Counted from the stretch's first letter, positions 35,349 to 46,753 are shown. The stretch: DNA of 64,000 nt from Heliocidaris tuberculata (GCA_025618425.1 CM046852.1:7089566-7153565), one strand, 5' to 3'. The notes: generated by a model not told the origin, from the letters alone. Numbers and translations are program-made.

Positions 35349-35490
35349 AGCAAATTTTCGATGGAGAGCTGGCGAGACCAAAAAAATACGGGTCTCCCTC
35401 CAAACAGTTTCAAAAAAATGACAACCTGCATTTGTGTGCCCCCCCCCCCGATACAAAATCCTGGATCCGTCCCTGATAGTCCATCTCTTC
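34914..35490. mobile_element. Long hairpin MITE split by a G/C-rich element
   Basis: The left arm 'gatggactatgagacggtcg...gctttt..ctatatgatctt' is mirrored by 'aagatcatatag...gctacgaccgtctcatagt'. The last part of the right arm, 'ccatctcttcc', lies 370 bp further on at 35481-35491, because the element 35109-35475 has inserted near the terminus. Confidence 0.8.
35109..35475 (-). mobile_element. G-rich hAT-like MITE (family G) inserted in another MITE
   Basis: In its own orientation it begins CAGGGACGGATCCAGGATTT and carries poly-G runs, including one of about 29 nt, and a poly-A/T run. ATAGT lies on both sides (35104-35108 and 35476-35480). The intact arm of the host MITE shows that this ATAGT is a target duplication. 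Related copies are at 44647, 46327, 56380 and 59056. Confidence 0.75.
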
Positions 35491-35833
35491 CACTATACCT
35501 TATGTGTGTGTGTGTACAAACATCTTCAAAATCATATTGAGCTCTATTTCATTGTCAACTTTAAAAAAGAAATAAACAACCATTAGATTGCATTATAAAC
35601 TTGATTAAGAATACAGTCGGGAAAATGCCCCCCCCCCCCCCCTACACACACACACACACGAACTTTCTTCAAGCATGCATGGAACAACTATTTTCATGCT
35701 GGCAGCAATTGTTATTCATTTTTCCACCTCGCTTTCATTTTAATGGTAGATATGGAGAATCTGCTATATTTCTAATTGTATAATGTATTAATTATCACTA
35801 GTTACTTATTACTAGTAATGAAGAGCAATCTTT

Positions 35834-36225
35834 AAAGGGATTCGGTAACTTTGTGGAGGCTTGATTTAATAAATTGTTGAATTTTGATATCTGTCTTGTA
35901 TGATGTTCAGAATGATAAATAAATAGCCAGGCATAGAAAGGTTTTCAAATATATAATGCTATTATTAAGATATCTATGACTGAATACTCCCATTCACGAA
36001 AGCATATGACCATACGCTTAGTCTAACACTGACTCTACGGGGGGAAATGAGTCTGGCACTTCCGGTCACATGCATATGTTTACTTTTGTGAAGCATATGA
36101 TGATTTTGAAGTGCTTTTTTTTTTCCTGGGCTTCATTTTTACACCATATTACATACCCCGATAGCATGTAAGACCAGGCAGCTCAAATTTTATCAAGCCT
36201 CTACAAAGTTACCAAATCACTTTAA
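35834..36225. mobile_element. TTAA-flanked hairpin MITE 'aaagggattcggtaactttg'
   Basis: 'tttaaagggattcggtaactttgtggaggcttga' is mirrored by 'tcaagcctctacaaagttaccaaatcactttaaa'. The borders contain TTAA. Non-coding. Confidence 0.8.
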
Positions 36226-36812
36226 AGCCCAGCTCATACGAGGCGTATTTGCTGGCGTTAGGACCGCGTCAGTGACTCGTATGGTGGTGGATCCAGTGTC
36301 CGAACACTTTTCAGAAAATCAACGATAGCAAATAAAATATCAAACGAATATCAAACTTACATAATGAATGCTCAAAGTCCTACAGAAAAAGAAGTTGATG
36401 GAATTTTAAAAAGACAACGTAGATTTAATCCGAGTGAACCCCTTCCCAACGACGCGGCGTTTTGGTCCCTTGAAAAGGGTACTGTATTTCCGAACGTGTG
36501 AAACCTATGGGAAAAAGACACAACCTTTGTTTCGATAGTGTGGTTTTCATACGCGTAATCCCACGCGTATGAAAACCCTTTTTAGGCGCTTAACTGTACA
36601 CGTTCGGTAACACAATCTGTTCGGAAATACAATCCTTGACTATACGGTCTTTTGCGCGTCATAAAAGAGTGATATCGTTTACAAAGTGACTGCAAAATGA
36701 ACAGTGCAAACAATACTATTAATAACTATAGTGTATGGGGTGAATTGCCTTCACAAGCTCCATAAGCGTAGGTAATGACGCAACCAAAATGGCGTCTCGT
36801 GTGAGCTGGGCT
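36224..36812. mobile_element. MITE with 'aagcccagctcatacgag' ends, containing a nested element
   Basis: 'aagcccagctcatacgaggc' at the left is mirrored by 'ctcgtgtgagctgggctt' at the right. The body is interrupted by the family D element at 36478-36645, which is inverse to the copy at 29575-29712. Confidence 0.75.
36478..36645. mobile_element. Hairpin element, family D copy 2
   Basis: It shares 'tactgtatttccgaacgtgtgaaacctatggg', 'catacgcgtaatcccacgcg' and 'caatccttgactat' with the first copy, in the opposite orientation. It is nested inside 36224-36812. Confidence 0.75.
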
Positions 36813-37281
36813 TAACTCTTTCAGTGCCGATGGTACGGCGACAGATAGACTTGTCATTTTCATTCACTAATTACTCGACCACAGGAAAGGTATATGGTGG
36901 TCAATGTATATCAAAATTTTTGAGCATAAATCAAGCATTTTAAATGATTAGAAATATATGCTACCATAGACAATGTCAGAGAAAATTGGAGATTTTTGAA
37001 ATGATATTACCTTATTTCAACATTAAACAATAGTAAACAAAAGGGAAACCAAAATATAATGGACAAAAAAGAAACTCAGATGTAACTTTCAATGCATAAA
37101 GTTGGGTAAAGTAATAATGTTTGGTATCATAAGTAATGACAATAAATTTCCTGCAAGTTTTGTGCACATATTTTGCGAAATAATAGATGGTTAATGAAAT
37201 GCAGACATTTGAAAAATAAGCATTGATCACATTTTGGTAAAATTTTGAAGAGAACTAAACCCCTTGGCACAGTAAGAGTTA
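36812..37281. mobile_element. Inverted-repeat element 'taactctttcagtgcc...ggcacagtaagagtta'
   Basis: Short terminal inverted repeats (aactctttcagtgcc / ggcacagtaagagtt) bound about 470 bp of AT-rich sequence. It directly follows the preceding element. Confidence 0.6.
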
Positions 37282-37320
37282 ATGAGCCAGACATGATTAG
37301 CACATTTCTATTAGCTATTA

Positions 37321-37400
37321 ACCCATTGTCTACGGGGACCGGGTTGTCCCTGTATTAAACCTATGGGGGAAAAGAGAATTCAGTAGTCATCGGATTAGGT
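37321..37400. repeat. Repeat shared with 62634-62705
   Basis: 'aacccattgtctacggggaccgggttgtccct...aacctatggg...gagaattcag' closely resembles 'aacccattgcatacgggaatcgggtggtccct...accctatggg...gagaattcag' at 62634-62705. It is a dispersed repeat of unknown class. Confidence 0.6.
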
Positions 37401-37629
37401 AAATCAAGCTTATTCACACTGTCCTTTGTTTTGAAAAGTCAGCTTAGAAATGCGATTTGCGCGTGTGTATTTTTAATGATTATTATGGAGTTGCTTGTGT
37501 CATATTTCAATAAAATACTTAGGTACAGATTTCAAATGAACCACAATTATTGTAAGTTGACTGTTTTTAATGCACTGCTTACCAGAATGATATCACAATC
37601 GGTTGAACTCTGTCTATGAATGGGCCTCC

Positions 37630-37937
37630 TCCCCTTATTTTTCTCTCTCCCTCCATCCCCATCTCTCTCTCTCTCTTTTCTCTCTATTCCCTTTCTCTTC
37701 CTCTCATTTCCATCTCATTTTCTCCTTCTCTTTCTCTACATAATTATTTCATCATTCTGTTCATATTTAGCGTTTATCCCCCCCCCCCAACCCTGTCAAC
37801 CTGCCTGCCTGCCTAACCTGCGCACAAGCTCTCTCTTCCCCTGGTGCCCCCCCCCCTCTCTCTCTCTCTTTCTAAATCTCTTTTCTCACTATCTATTCTC
37901 TCTTTTCCTCATTTTTATCTCTTCCCCCTTCTCTCTC

Positions 37938-37982
<45 letters not shown>

Positions 37983-38090
37983 CTCGTCTCTCTAATTGGA
38001 TCATAATTCCGCTGCCCACCCTTCACTTAATTTTTGTCTCGCGCTCTCTCTCCCTTTCTTTTAAATCTCTCTTACTCTCTATTCCCTTAA
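37630..38090 (+). repeat. Pyrimidine-rich (CT)n region
   Basis: About 460 bp of C and T with (TC)n, poly-C runs and 'ccctctctctctct' blocks. The apparent Ser/Leu/Pro-rich frames are artefacts of composition. Confidence 0.85.
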
Positions 38091-38570
38091 GCCCACCGCA
38101 CAATATACGATCAGTCTGGGATCCGATTTCGGAAGAAAAATGTTATAGCTTTTGATTTAAACATTTAAACACATATAAGATATATTTGACTGAGGTTCTG
38201 AATAGTTATATAGATAGCAAAATCTATATGACTATTCAGAACATATATTTATGAGTTTAAATGTTTATATTGCGAGCTTCTAGGCGGAGTAAGGGCCAAA
38301 TCGGCTCCGAGTAGTAGTGACGTCACAGTAGTCCCACGATTGTCTACGATTTGAAACTGATTTGACCCTTATTCCGGGTTTGAGGCCGACAGCGTACCCA
38401 AACCCTGTGTTTAGCTTGTTTGATTTAGTACGTTAAGTATTCATATTATTGTTCAGAACCTTAATCAGGTAAATTTTATTTGTTAAAATGCCCATATTTA
38501 ATGGTATTGCAATTTATTTCCAGAATCGGATCGCAGTCGATCCTATAGTGTGCTGTTGGCGTTTCTCTCA
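38090..38570. mobile_element. MITE, family F copy 1
   Basis: The ends 'cccaccgcacaatatacgatcagtctgggatccgat' and 'atcggatcgcagtcgatcctatagtgtgctg' are imperfect inverted repeats. The interior 'aaatcggctccgagtagtagtgacgtcac' and flanks match the element at 50436-50852. A small palindrome (ttctgaatagttatatagat / atctatatgactattcagaa) sits inside the left half. Confidence 0.65.
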
Positions 38571-38579
38571 GTGTCATTT

Positions 38580-40100
38580 TTCTTTCTCTTTCTCTCTCTC
38601 TCTCTCTCTTATTATTGCATTTCGTTCTCTTTATTGTTATACCACTTCCTACACTTACAAACTCTTTATTTCTCTCACTTTCCTTTTCTTTGAATAAACA
38701 CAGAGCAAAACAATTTTCACCAAAGCCCTTATCTTAAGCAATACTGCATAATCTGCATTACCGTTCATATGATCAAGTTTACATATCATTGATTCAATTG
38801 TGAAGAAAAGACTGAAGATCAAGCGGCTAAAGTTTCAACGCATTTATTTATCAAACATGAAAATTCAACAACGACAGAGAAAACATAATCGTATACACAG
38901 GCATATGACGAAGACATTTTACAAATAAACACAAATTTATGGGTAAGTTTTCTAACAGGTATCACAAATACACGATGTTTAAAACCACATTTCAAATTTA
39001 CTTTTAAAACTATCTATTAAAGGTTAGTGTTATCGCTACATATTTTTTCGCCTCATACCAAATAAACTACATTACAGTGTGAGTTTCCCTTTATTTAAGT
39101 CTAATTCTAAAGACGGTTATACAAAATGTGCCACCAACCAGGAAAATGAGACAAAAAGCTTAATACTGTGTTTGGGTTTCCCCCCTTTTGGGCTATTTTT
39201 CTCCTTTCAATATGAGATTGTTTTATTTATTTCAAATCGTTTTCTTTAAACTCATTTTGGCACATTTATTCTTTTGATTACCGATACGTTTACCATGTTG
39301 ACATGTTTACTAACAAAGTGTAAATAGTTTTTTTTTAGATATAGACCTTAATTAAAAGCTTGAAGTGCTTGGAATTGTATGACACTTAATCGGTAGCTAA
39401 CATTGACATAAATGAAAATGGCTTTCATCAAGTTTAAATGATATTCAGAAAAAAATATCAAGATGACACCTGCCTACCCAAATTGCTCGTAATTTTGAAG
39501 AAAGCTGTTTTAAGCTCATATTACACTGAACTGATGTAGATGATTGAGTAAGGAATTAAATCGTGAATTTCCAAAAAAAAAAATAATTTACTTTCCTTTG
39601 GCTGCTTTTCCCTTTCCTTTGTATATTGTATGAATTAGAAAGTTGTTCAATGGATATAATTCAAGCAAACTTGATAGTTCCATTACCGATAAAACTCACA
39701 AATCTGGCGCTTTATTTATTTCCTCCATTTTTTTACCTGCAGTTTTAAAACAAAACTTGCAAACAGATAGGCTCAATTTCCTTCTTAACGACAATCCTGA
39801 ATCCTTCGACAAGTTGGAAAACGACTCACACTTTGACCATTCGAAAGGTGTTCACAGACGGTTGACAACCACATTCCCGACATAGCACCACGTTGTGTTC
39901 ATTTAATTGGCAAATTCGCCAGTAGTATACTTCTCGAGGTGTCACACTAAATGTCAAACAGTGATCAAACGCATTAGATAGTCAGCACTTTAGTAGAGTA
40001 AGCATGGCGGTAGCGCGCGGTTAAGTTTCGAGTCCACAGAATGCGTTACACCTTTAACCGCGTTCTTTCCGCCATGATGAGCAGGGAGAGAAAAATGACC
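38580..40100. other. No gene recognised; 3' flank of H2B
   Basis: AT-rich sequence with a short (TC)n at about 38577-38610. It is the region into which the minus-strand H2B transcript would extend. No histone-type 3' stem-loop was seen after the H2B stop. Confidence 0.45.
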
Positions 40101-40106
40101 GCTTGT

Positions 40107-41594
40107 CTACCGCGATGTAGTGTACTTGGTGACCGCCTTTGTGCCTTCCGAGACGGCGTGTTTGGCCAACTCCCCCGGCAGAAGGAGACGGACAGCCGTC
40201 TGGACCTGCAGAAGAAAAGAATATTTAAATTGACTATATATTTACATTCTTATACCAATGAAGGCCTCGACCTCCTAAAGCCCGAACATCGTTCGGAGAT
40301 AACTCTACCATGTCTACTAATCTGTTCTTTTTGACATCAAAGGATTGCATGATGAATACATAACTGCGAAAAAAAAATGACATAGGATTAGGCTGATTAT
40401 CTACTATACAGTGGAACCTCGTTATAACAAACACCTTGGGACCACGGAAATTACCTCGTTATATCAGGGCTAAAAAAACCCCCAAGAGTCCAGAGAAGTG
40501 GGACCAGTACAATTATTAACGAAAGTTGGTTATAACAGTATTCTTTATAACGAGGTTCCACTATACTTATTAAAGGTATTCAATTACTTCGAAATAACTT
40601 TGAATAAAATAGTCCATTTCACAATGATAGATAACGAGTGAAATTCATTGAAAATGTGGGCAGGGTGACAAAAAAAAAATAAAATAAAGTATTTTAAAGA
40701 TTCAACTTTAATTGGCAAATCCAAGGTGTTTTTGTTACATATATTACCAAATTATCACGGAATGGGGAACATGAACAATGAGGGCATCATTCCCTTGATA
40801 TTTGGTCGGACGTCAGCTACTAGTATCATCTGAATACAATCTTCAGGTATTCTAAAGTCTCTGATTTTATAACTCGGTAACATATGGGGCGAAATACCTC
40901 GGATATACCAAATAAAGTTGCAGTATTAGTGAAAGAAAACATGAATAAATTACCTCTCGACTACTAATTGTGCTCTTCTTGTTGTACTGTGCCAGTCGTG
41001 ATGCCTCTGATGCGATCCGTTCAAAGATATCATTCACGAAGCTATTCATGATCGACATGGCCTTGCTTGATATACCAGTGTCAGGATGGACCTAAATAGA
41101 AGGAAAAAGAGTGAGCAAGCAACTTTTTTCAGCTTACAATTTTCCCCAACCTCGTAAACTTTGACAGAATGTTTCTTGAACCAGGTTAATGAACTGATGA
41201 ATGTCACCGAAAACGAAATTACAAGGGTTACAGAGTTTATAATAGATCTAGACTTGTAACGTGTGTAAAGAAACTTCTATGCAGTTTCAAGGGCAAATAT
41301 ATTGAGACATTTTTTGTCTAATCAATTGAGAGAGAGAGAGAGAGAGAGCGCGAACTATAAGGAAATAAAATAATATAAAAGGTATTGGCTATACTTGAGG
41401 AAAGTTTATGTTTTCTAACAATTCTAAATACTAGGAATTATAATATTCACCTGTTTGAGGACTTTGTAGATGTAGATATTGTAGGATTCCAGACGCCTTC
41501 GTCTTCTCTTCTTATCGCCGGTACGACTGGAAGCCATCGACTTGGACTTCACCTGCTTCTTCTCTCCCTTCGTAGGGGCACCTTTGGCGGGCAT
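40107..41594 (-). CDS. H2B: Histone H2B, intron-containing variant
   Basis: Three coding exons on the minus strand join in phase to 126 residues: 41594-41451 (48 codons), 41091-40954 (46 codons) and 40205-40107 (32 codons plus TAG). Donors and acceptors are gt-ag (acceptors 'ctatttag' and 'cttctgcag'). Exon 1 gives a basic tail and [14 protein letters not shown], exon 2 [27 protein letters not shown] through STISSRE, and exon 3 [28 protein letters not shown], so the whole histone fold is present. H2B packs with H2A in the nucleosome. Canonical H2B genes lack introns; two coding introns and no 3' stem-loop point to a replication-independent, polyadenylated type, perhaps like sea urchin cleavage-stage histones (from memory). 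The tail lacks SPKK repeats of sperm H2B. Confidence 0.92.
40409..40569. mobile_element. pogo/Tigger-like MITE in an H2B-proximal intron
   Basis: 'tacagtggaacctcgttata' and 'tataacgaggttccactata' are inverted ends typical of pogo/Tigger (Tc1/mariner) elements, with TA at each border. Only about 160 bp long, no transposase. It lies in the second coding intron of H2B. A second copy is at 53430-53597. Confidence 0.8.
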
Positions 41595-41614
41595 TGTGGA
41601 TTTTGATTCAGGAT
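41595..41614 (-). other. H2B 5' UTR segment after a 5' UTR intron
   Basis: On the minus strand 'taattcccaacag' ends at 41615 and is followed by 20 nt of leader before the ATG at 41594. This implies an upstream non-coding exon further right (above 41.7 kb), which was not located. The family A MITE at 41846-42439 would lie in that intron. Confidence 0.6.
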
Positions 41615-41845
41615 CTGTTGGGAATTAAAAAACAATATTTGTATTAAGTATATATTTTAGTATTGCTAATGAGGTATTTGCGATTTGATAATTAGCCTTG
41701 CTGGTGGGTATTACAGATGGATTCCCAACTTTAGGGCAAAGTTATGGATGGTTTCCTTGCTACATGTATTGGCCGGCCAACTTGAAGATATGTTTTAAGG
41801 GAAGCACATATTTGTCATGATTGTAGTGTCGGCGTTGAACCTAAT

Positions 41846-42439
41846 TTAAAAGGCAATCCAACCTTAGATGAAATGTGTCAAATGAAAAAAAATAAGAAAA
41901 AACAGGATGGTGAAAGTTTGAAAGAAATCGGACAAGAAATAAGCAAGTTATTGATGTTTGAAAAAGGAGATCACTACATCTATGCAAATCTCACACTGGC
42001 AATTTGGCGAGTCATACATTTTACTTGCGGACAACTCTCCCGTTTGTCGTAGACAAAAATATCATTAATTGGCGGTTTTCTCTGAAGCACCTCTACCCTC
42101 CGGGCAGTTCCTAAAAATATTGGATATAGCGTGTTGTTATAAGTCCTCATGAAAGAAAAAGATTCTATTGAGTAATACATTCTGAAAAAATTATATTTTA
42201 GTTATTTTGTGTGTTGGAGCAAATGGGGAAGTCCGCAACTGCATCATGTGCAGTGACATTACCTATTCGGCAAATGTGACATGTTCGAAATTCCCATATG
42301 AATAGTGATTGCAACTTTTTAAAATTCATAACTTTCTTATTGCTTGTCCGATTTCGTTCAAACTTTCACAAATCTGCTTTTCTGATTTTTCCTCTTTCTT
42401 TCAGAGCAACTTGCCATTAAGGTTGGATTTTCCCTTTAA
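41846..42439. mobile_element. TTAA-flanked hairpin MITE, family A copy 3 (inverted)
   Basis: The ends 'ttaaaaggcaatccaacctt' and 'aaggttggattttcccttta' and the arms match 8958-9549 and 11839-12431, in reverse orientation and more diverged. Confidence 0.8.
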
Positions 42440-44235
42440 AGACAAGCACTTGGCTCTAGCTGCTATGCGTTTTGTTCATCTAAATGCTAATGACAATGTA
42501 ATGTAAGTGAAACATATTCGGGAAACCTTTCTAACAAAGTTGGGCAAGTATGATTGGTTCTAAAATTATCATTTACACACGCCATAAAATTCTTTGTTCA
42601 TTTTAATGCTATTTTTAAAAAATGTGAGTACCTATTGAATTTTAAAGACCTTTGACTTTGTGCAAAAAGTCGGATCCATAGATATCATTGGTTTTAAAAT
42701 TGCAAATTCACATATTATACAAACTTCTTCTGCATTTGTTTTTTGATAAAAAGACGTTCCAGATTCACCTTCGGCTTCGAATAACTGCAGATTGGGTTTG
42801 CGGGAATATGCAAATTCAATGGTAACCATTAAAAAAAAGAAAAATGTTCTAAAATGTTTAAACACCTTTTATCACTCATCCAATATAATACGAGGTTGGA
42901 ATTCCACACATTATTGTCAATAATTTGGATAGTAAACCATAAATATTACTATAAAACGGAAATTTCACCTTTCTTTTTAAGTCTCATTGAAAATGTTTAG
43001 TTGTTTAGACTTTGTGGTCACCAGAATAGGAAATGTCGTTACAACTGACGGTGTCCTCTACATCAAATTATTTATGATTTTCATTGGTTTCTTCCAATAA
43101 CTTCATTATGTTCTTAAAGAGTAGAAATTACCTTACCTTATAAAGTGGTAAAGATGAATGTTGGAGTTCCACTTCTGGTTTGTTGAAATTGGTCACAAAG
43201 GAGACACCGTTTTTTACTGGTTTAAAAAGATGTGGATCCCTTTTGTCGGAGAAAAATAACGAAGCCACGTTGTAAGCACAGTTTGCTGTAGAAAAGCTTT
43301 AGGTCCAAAGCGCATCGAAATCAGTTTCCGCCAGTATATGCAAAAGAAGACACATTCATTATTGTTTAAAGGGGTAATTCAAATATTGTTTTATTTAAGC
43401 TTATATATTTCTCGTCATTTCCCCTTTTTGCTCCAAAATAACCCTTGAAATTCAAATTTTCTACAATCTGAATTAAAACTGAAAATTATTCATGAATGTG
43501 AATATCAATCTAACTTTCTTCATGAAAATTAAATGACAAATCTTTTTTTTCAAAAGATTTGTCCCTCCATTAGATCGCGCTATGCATCACCCACCCTACA
43601 TCAAATGTTTGAATCAAACAAGTTTAGAAAAGAACACACCTTCCCGATAATTGTGCAATACGCGTTCTTCTCATTCCAGTTACAATATGACATTCCGTTC
43701 TTTCGAAAGACAAATGCATTCCTTTTTGCATGTTAAACTACAAACGTAAGTAGTAAAGTAGAGCATGCCAGGAGCTTGTCCGTCATAGCAACAGCTGATT
43801 ATGCAACTGCATTTTGACTAATAAAACAGCCAGAAGGTACAATAAATCTGAACATGTGAATGTAATAGTTCGTCACGAAGACAAAAGGGCGTTCATGAAT
43901 TTGAATGGATTAAACTCGTCTTCGTCTAGATCTATAAGGTTGATCAAGGTAGTATGCTGGATAGTACTTTTGAATAGATAGTACTGTAATGTATTCAAAT
44001 TTATTCACATTTCTTCTCTGAGCACCTAATGACGAGATATTCTGTTAACCTGCTTTTTATAAATGAGTCTCAATGCTTGGAATCCAGTTTGCATACATTA
44101 CTTGTTGCTATGTCCTGCAAGCTTCGGGCAAGCTTTCAGGTTGTCAAGAACAACCTTTGTTTGAAAGGTATGTATAAAATGTGAATACATTACCGAACCG
44201 GTCTATTACGTCACTTCAATATTCTTTTTCTTTCC

Positions 44236-44290
<55 letters not shown>

Positions 44291-44646
44291 ACTATCTCTT
44301 TCGGGGCCAGCCTGATGGGCGGGAGGGGGGGGGGGGGGACTGCTACTTGTGTGTAATAATTATATGCTGTACCTCTTCCATTTCTTTGCCTACAAAAACT
44401 TAGAACATTATTTTGTTGCCTATATAGGACGCTTCAGGGAAATTAATTCTGATAAATTCCTTGGAGTTGAAGGGGTTTCCTCTTCCGAATCTATAAAGTA
44501 GGCCTATCTCTTTCATTATCACCAACAGAATTCATGAAAAGTTCTCTTGTGGATGTAATTCAAAAGGAGGACTGTTCAAAGTGAAAAGAAAGTATCCCTG
44601 CGCTGCCGGCTCGTATGTTATTATTCTAAACTAGTATGCGAACAGT
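42440..44646. other. Probable H2B 5' region; no coding exon recognised
   Basis: It should contain the H2B first exon and promoter, which I could not pin down. A (TC)n microsatellite occupies about 44236-44286, followed by a poly-G run at about 44325. Confidence 0.35.
44236..44286 (+). repeat. (TC)n microsatellite
   Basis: About 25 consecutive TC dinucleotides. Confidence 0.9.
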
Positions 44647-44943
44647 CAGGGGCGGATCCAGGATTTTGTAAAGGAAAGGGGGGGGGGGGGCACAAATCTC
44701 AGGAAAAAGAAAAAGGTCATCGATTTTGGGGGGTAAAATTATCCTCCAAAATTGTCTGACAAGCAAAAAAACAAACACAAAACAAAACAAAAACAAAACA
44801 AAAACAAAACAAAAAAGAAAGAAAGAAAAAAAAAAAGGTTATCACTTAAAAACGGGGGAGGGGGGGGGGGGCATCGAGGCACAATTTAAAAAATGGGGCA
44901 CAATGTACACTAATTTCAAAGGGGAGGGGGCACTGACTGGAAG
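44647..44943 (+). mobile_element. G-rich hAT-like MITE, family G
   Basis: It begins CAGGGGCGGATCCAGGATTTTG and holds poly-G runs, an (AAAAC)n-like tract and 'ctgacaagcaaaaaa'. Flanks CGAACAGT (44639-44646) and TGAACAGT (44944-44951) match at 7 of 8 bases, which fits an aged hAT target duplication. Confidence 0.7.
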
Positions 44944-45203
44944 TGAACAGTTATAAAAGTGATATGTCATATACATTATGTTCAAAAAATTGAAAAAATA
45001 AAATAAAAAGGGTGGAAACAGTTTCGTTGTAATCATCATCTTCGTAAATCATATTCTTTTAAATTGGTATTTCTCACCGCTTGCATGCGCTGCTCGCGAC
45101 ATGAACTTGAAATTTGAGTGCCCCCCCCCCCCCCCCCCCCCCTTCACGGTCATTGCCTTTATCATCAGTCCGCATTTTTTCATTGTTTTTTTGTTCTTCG
45201 CAG

Positions 45204-45249
45204 ATACCGTATTTCAAGTCGCAAGACTTTTACCAGAAATTAAAAACAG
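45204..45249 (+). other. Candidate short exon upstream of the TRMT10B-like gene
   Basis: The acceptor 'tttgttcttcgcag' and donor gtaaga bound 46 nt that read IPYFKSQDFYQKLKT plus one base. A second strong acceptor, 'ttctctcttccccag', follows at 46557. These may be 5' exons of the TRMT10B-like gene, but neither joins cleanly in frame to the exon at 46754, and the peptide matches nothing I recognise. Confidence 0.3.
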
Positions 45250-45681
45250 GTAAGAAAGGAACCTTTTAAGCACTTTTATCGCTCAAAGAGAAAGTTTGTT
45301 CGAGTAATATAGCTGTATGATCTAAATTTTAGATTTTTCTGTGATTTTTCTGATCTAAATATCGACTGTTGTCAGATCTAACGTTAAACCTATATTTCCC
45401 AACACATAAATGAATGGGTGGGGATGTAACTAATACTATAGAACCTTGCCAACAGTAACATTAACAATTGACATGAACTGTTGTTGTTAGTTCTGTTATT
45501 TCTATGTCAGAGCCTACGTTGATTTCTGCTATATCGTGGTTGAGGAAACCGTTCGTTCGTTTGCATGCAGGTCTATGAAGGGGAAAGAGGACACCAATGT
45601 GTGTGAATGCAGTGAAGCCACTCATGGCCATGGGCCCTTGCCTATGCCCCTATGGCTATGGCTAGATCTATGTATGATGGG

Positions 45682-46121
45682 GGGACCTAAAGCTACGCAC
45701 TTTGTTTCCAGCGGCTAAAAAGTCACATTTTCAATGATTTATGCGAATTTCTTTTATATATCTTGGTTCTACATACTCTTAAATTAAATCCCTGAGAAAA
45801 TTACGACGGACAAATTTTAATAACATTTATTTTCAAGTCGATGTCGATACCCATGTCGAATTTGGTCGAAAAAATGAAAGGGTCCTAAAGCTACGCACAC
45901 GTAATAAATGAATGCAAATCTTGATTTTTAAGCTGACTGACGTGAATTTGCAAATAGTGATAATATCACCAAAAAATAAATGAAAAGTACTCATTCTTTT
46001 TGGCGAACGTAAATGATGATATCGTTGCTTAGTCACACCAAAAGTTTGGCGCATTGAACGCGTCGCATTGCGCGTATTTGCCGGGTGCGTAGCTTTAGGA
46101 CCTGCGTAGCTTTAGGACCCC
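45682..46121. mobile_element. Inverted-repeat element 'ggacctaaagctacgcac'
   Basis: 'ggacctaaagctacgcac' at the left end is mirrored at the right by two tandem copies of 'gcgtagctttaggacc'. A further direct copy sits internally at about 45881-45898. About 440 bp, non-coding. Confidence 0.75.
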
Positions 46122-46326
46122 TGACCATACTTATGTGGGACTGTGTCCAACATTCACTTTTACAGCAGTCAAAAACAGACAACAAAATTGCTCTAAGCAA
46201 GATTCAATTTTCTTAAAAATATCGATATCCTTTTTCTCTCCATCACCCTCTTCCTCTCTCTCTCTTCCCTTATTCTAAATGTATAGAGATGCTGTGCCTA
46301 TGGCAGTGATATAAAAGCATTGCAGT

Positions 46327-46490
46327 CAGAGGCGGATCTATGATTTTGTAACAAGGGGGGGGGGCACTCAAATATCCGAAAATTTTCTGACAAGCCAAAA
46401 AACCCCCCCAAAAATTATCAATTCTGAAAGGGAGCTCGAGGCACAGGCCGGAATTGCCCCCCCCCCCCCCCACATGTAAATCCGCCATTG
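46327..46490 (+). mobile_element. G-rich hAT-like MITE with perfect 8-bp target duplication, family G
   Basis: ATTGCAGT occurs immediately on both sides (46319-46326 and 46491-46498). The ends CAGAGGCGGAT and ATCCGCCATTG are inverted repeats. Poly-G and poly-C runs and 'ctgacaagccaaaaa' match the family. This copy best defines the element as hAT-type. Confidence 0.82.
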
Positions 46491-46572
46491 ATTGCAGTAT
46501 CATTATCTTCTTTCCTCACTTTTTGTCTCACACACACTCTCTTTCTCTCTTCCCCAGATGTTGAACACATCA

Positions 46573-46725
46573 GGGCCCTGTTTCATAAAACTTAATAATT
46601 AGCAACAACTGCCCCATTTTTATGACAAATTTGCTCTCGGCCAATCAGATTCAAGGATTTCAGTTGCTTATTTGCTTATAACAATTATTGTAACTTGTGA
46701 AAGATAAGTTTTACGAAACGGGGCC
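46573..46725. mobile_element. Hairpin MITE abutting the first TRMT10B-like exon
   Basis: 'gggccctgtttcataaaact' is mirrored by 'aagttttacgaaacggggcc'. It lies between a strong acceptor-like 'ctctcttccccag' (46557) and the exon that starts near 46752. A more diverged relative lies at about 59997-60120. Confidence 0.75.
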
Positions 46726-46753
46726 AAGGCCAGTAGGATGAAACTTTGGAGGG

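Noticed and set aside
35113..35540. Pro- and Gly-rich frames on both strands
   Set aside because: They are translations of poly-C/poly-G runs in a hAT-like MITE.
37616..38155. Ser/Leu-rich membrane-like frames
   Set aside because: They are compositional artefacts of the pyrimidine-rich (CT)n tract.
40041..40334. Plus-strand frame of 97 codons
   Set aside because: It is antisense to H2B exon 3 and has no domain of its own.
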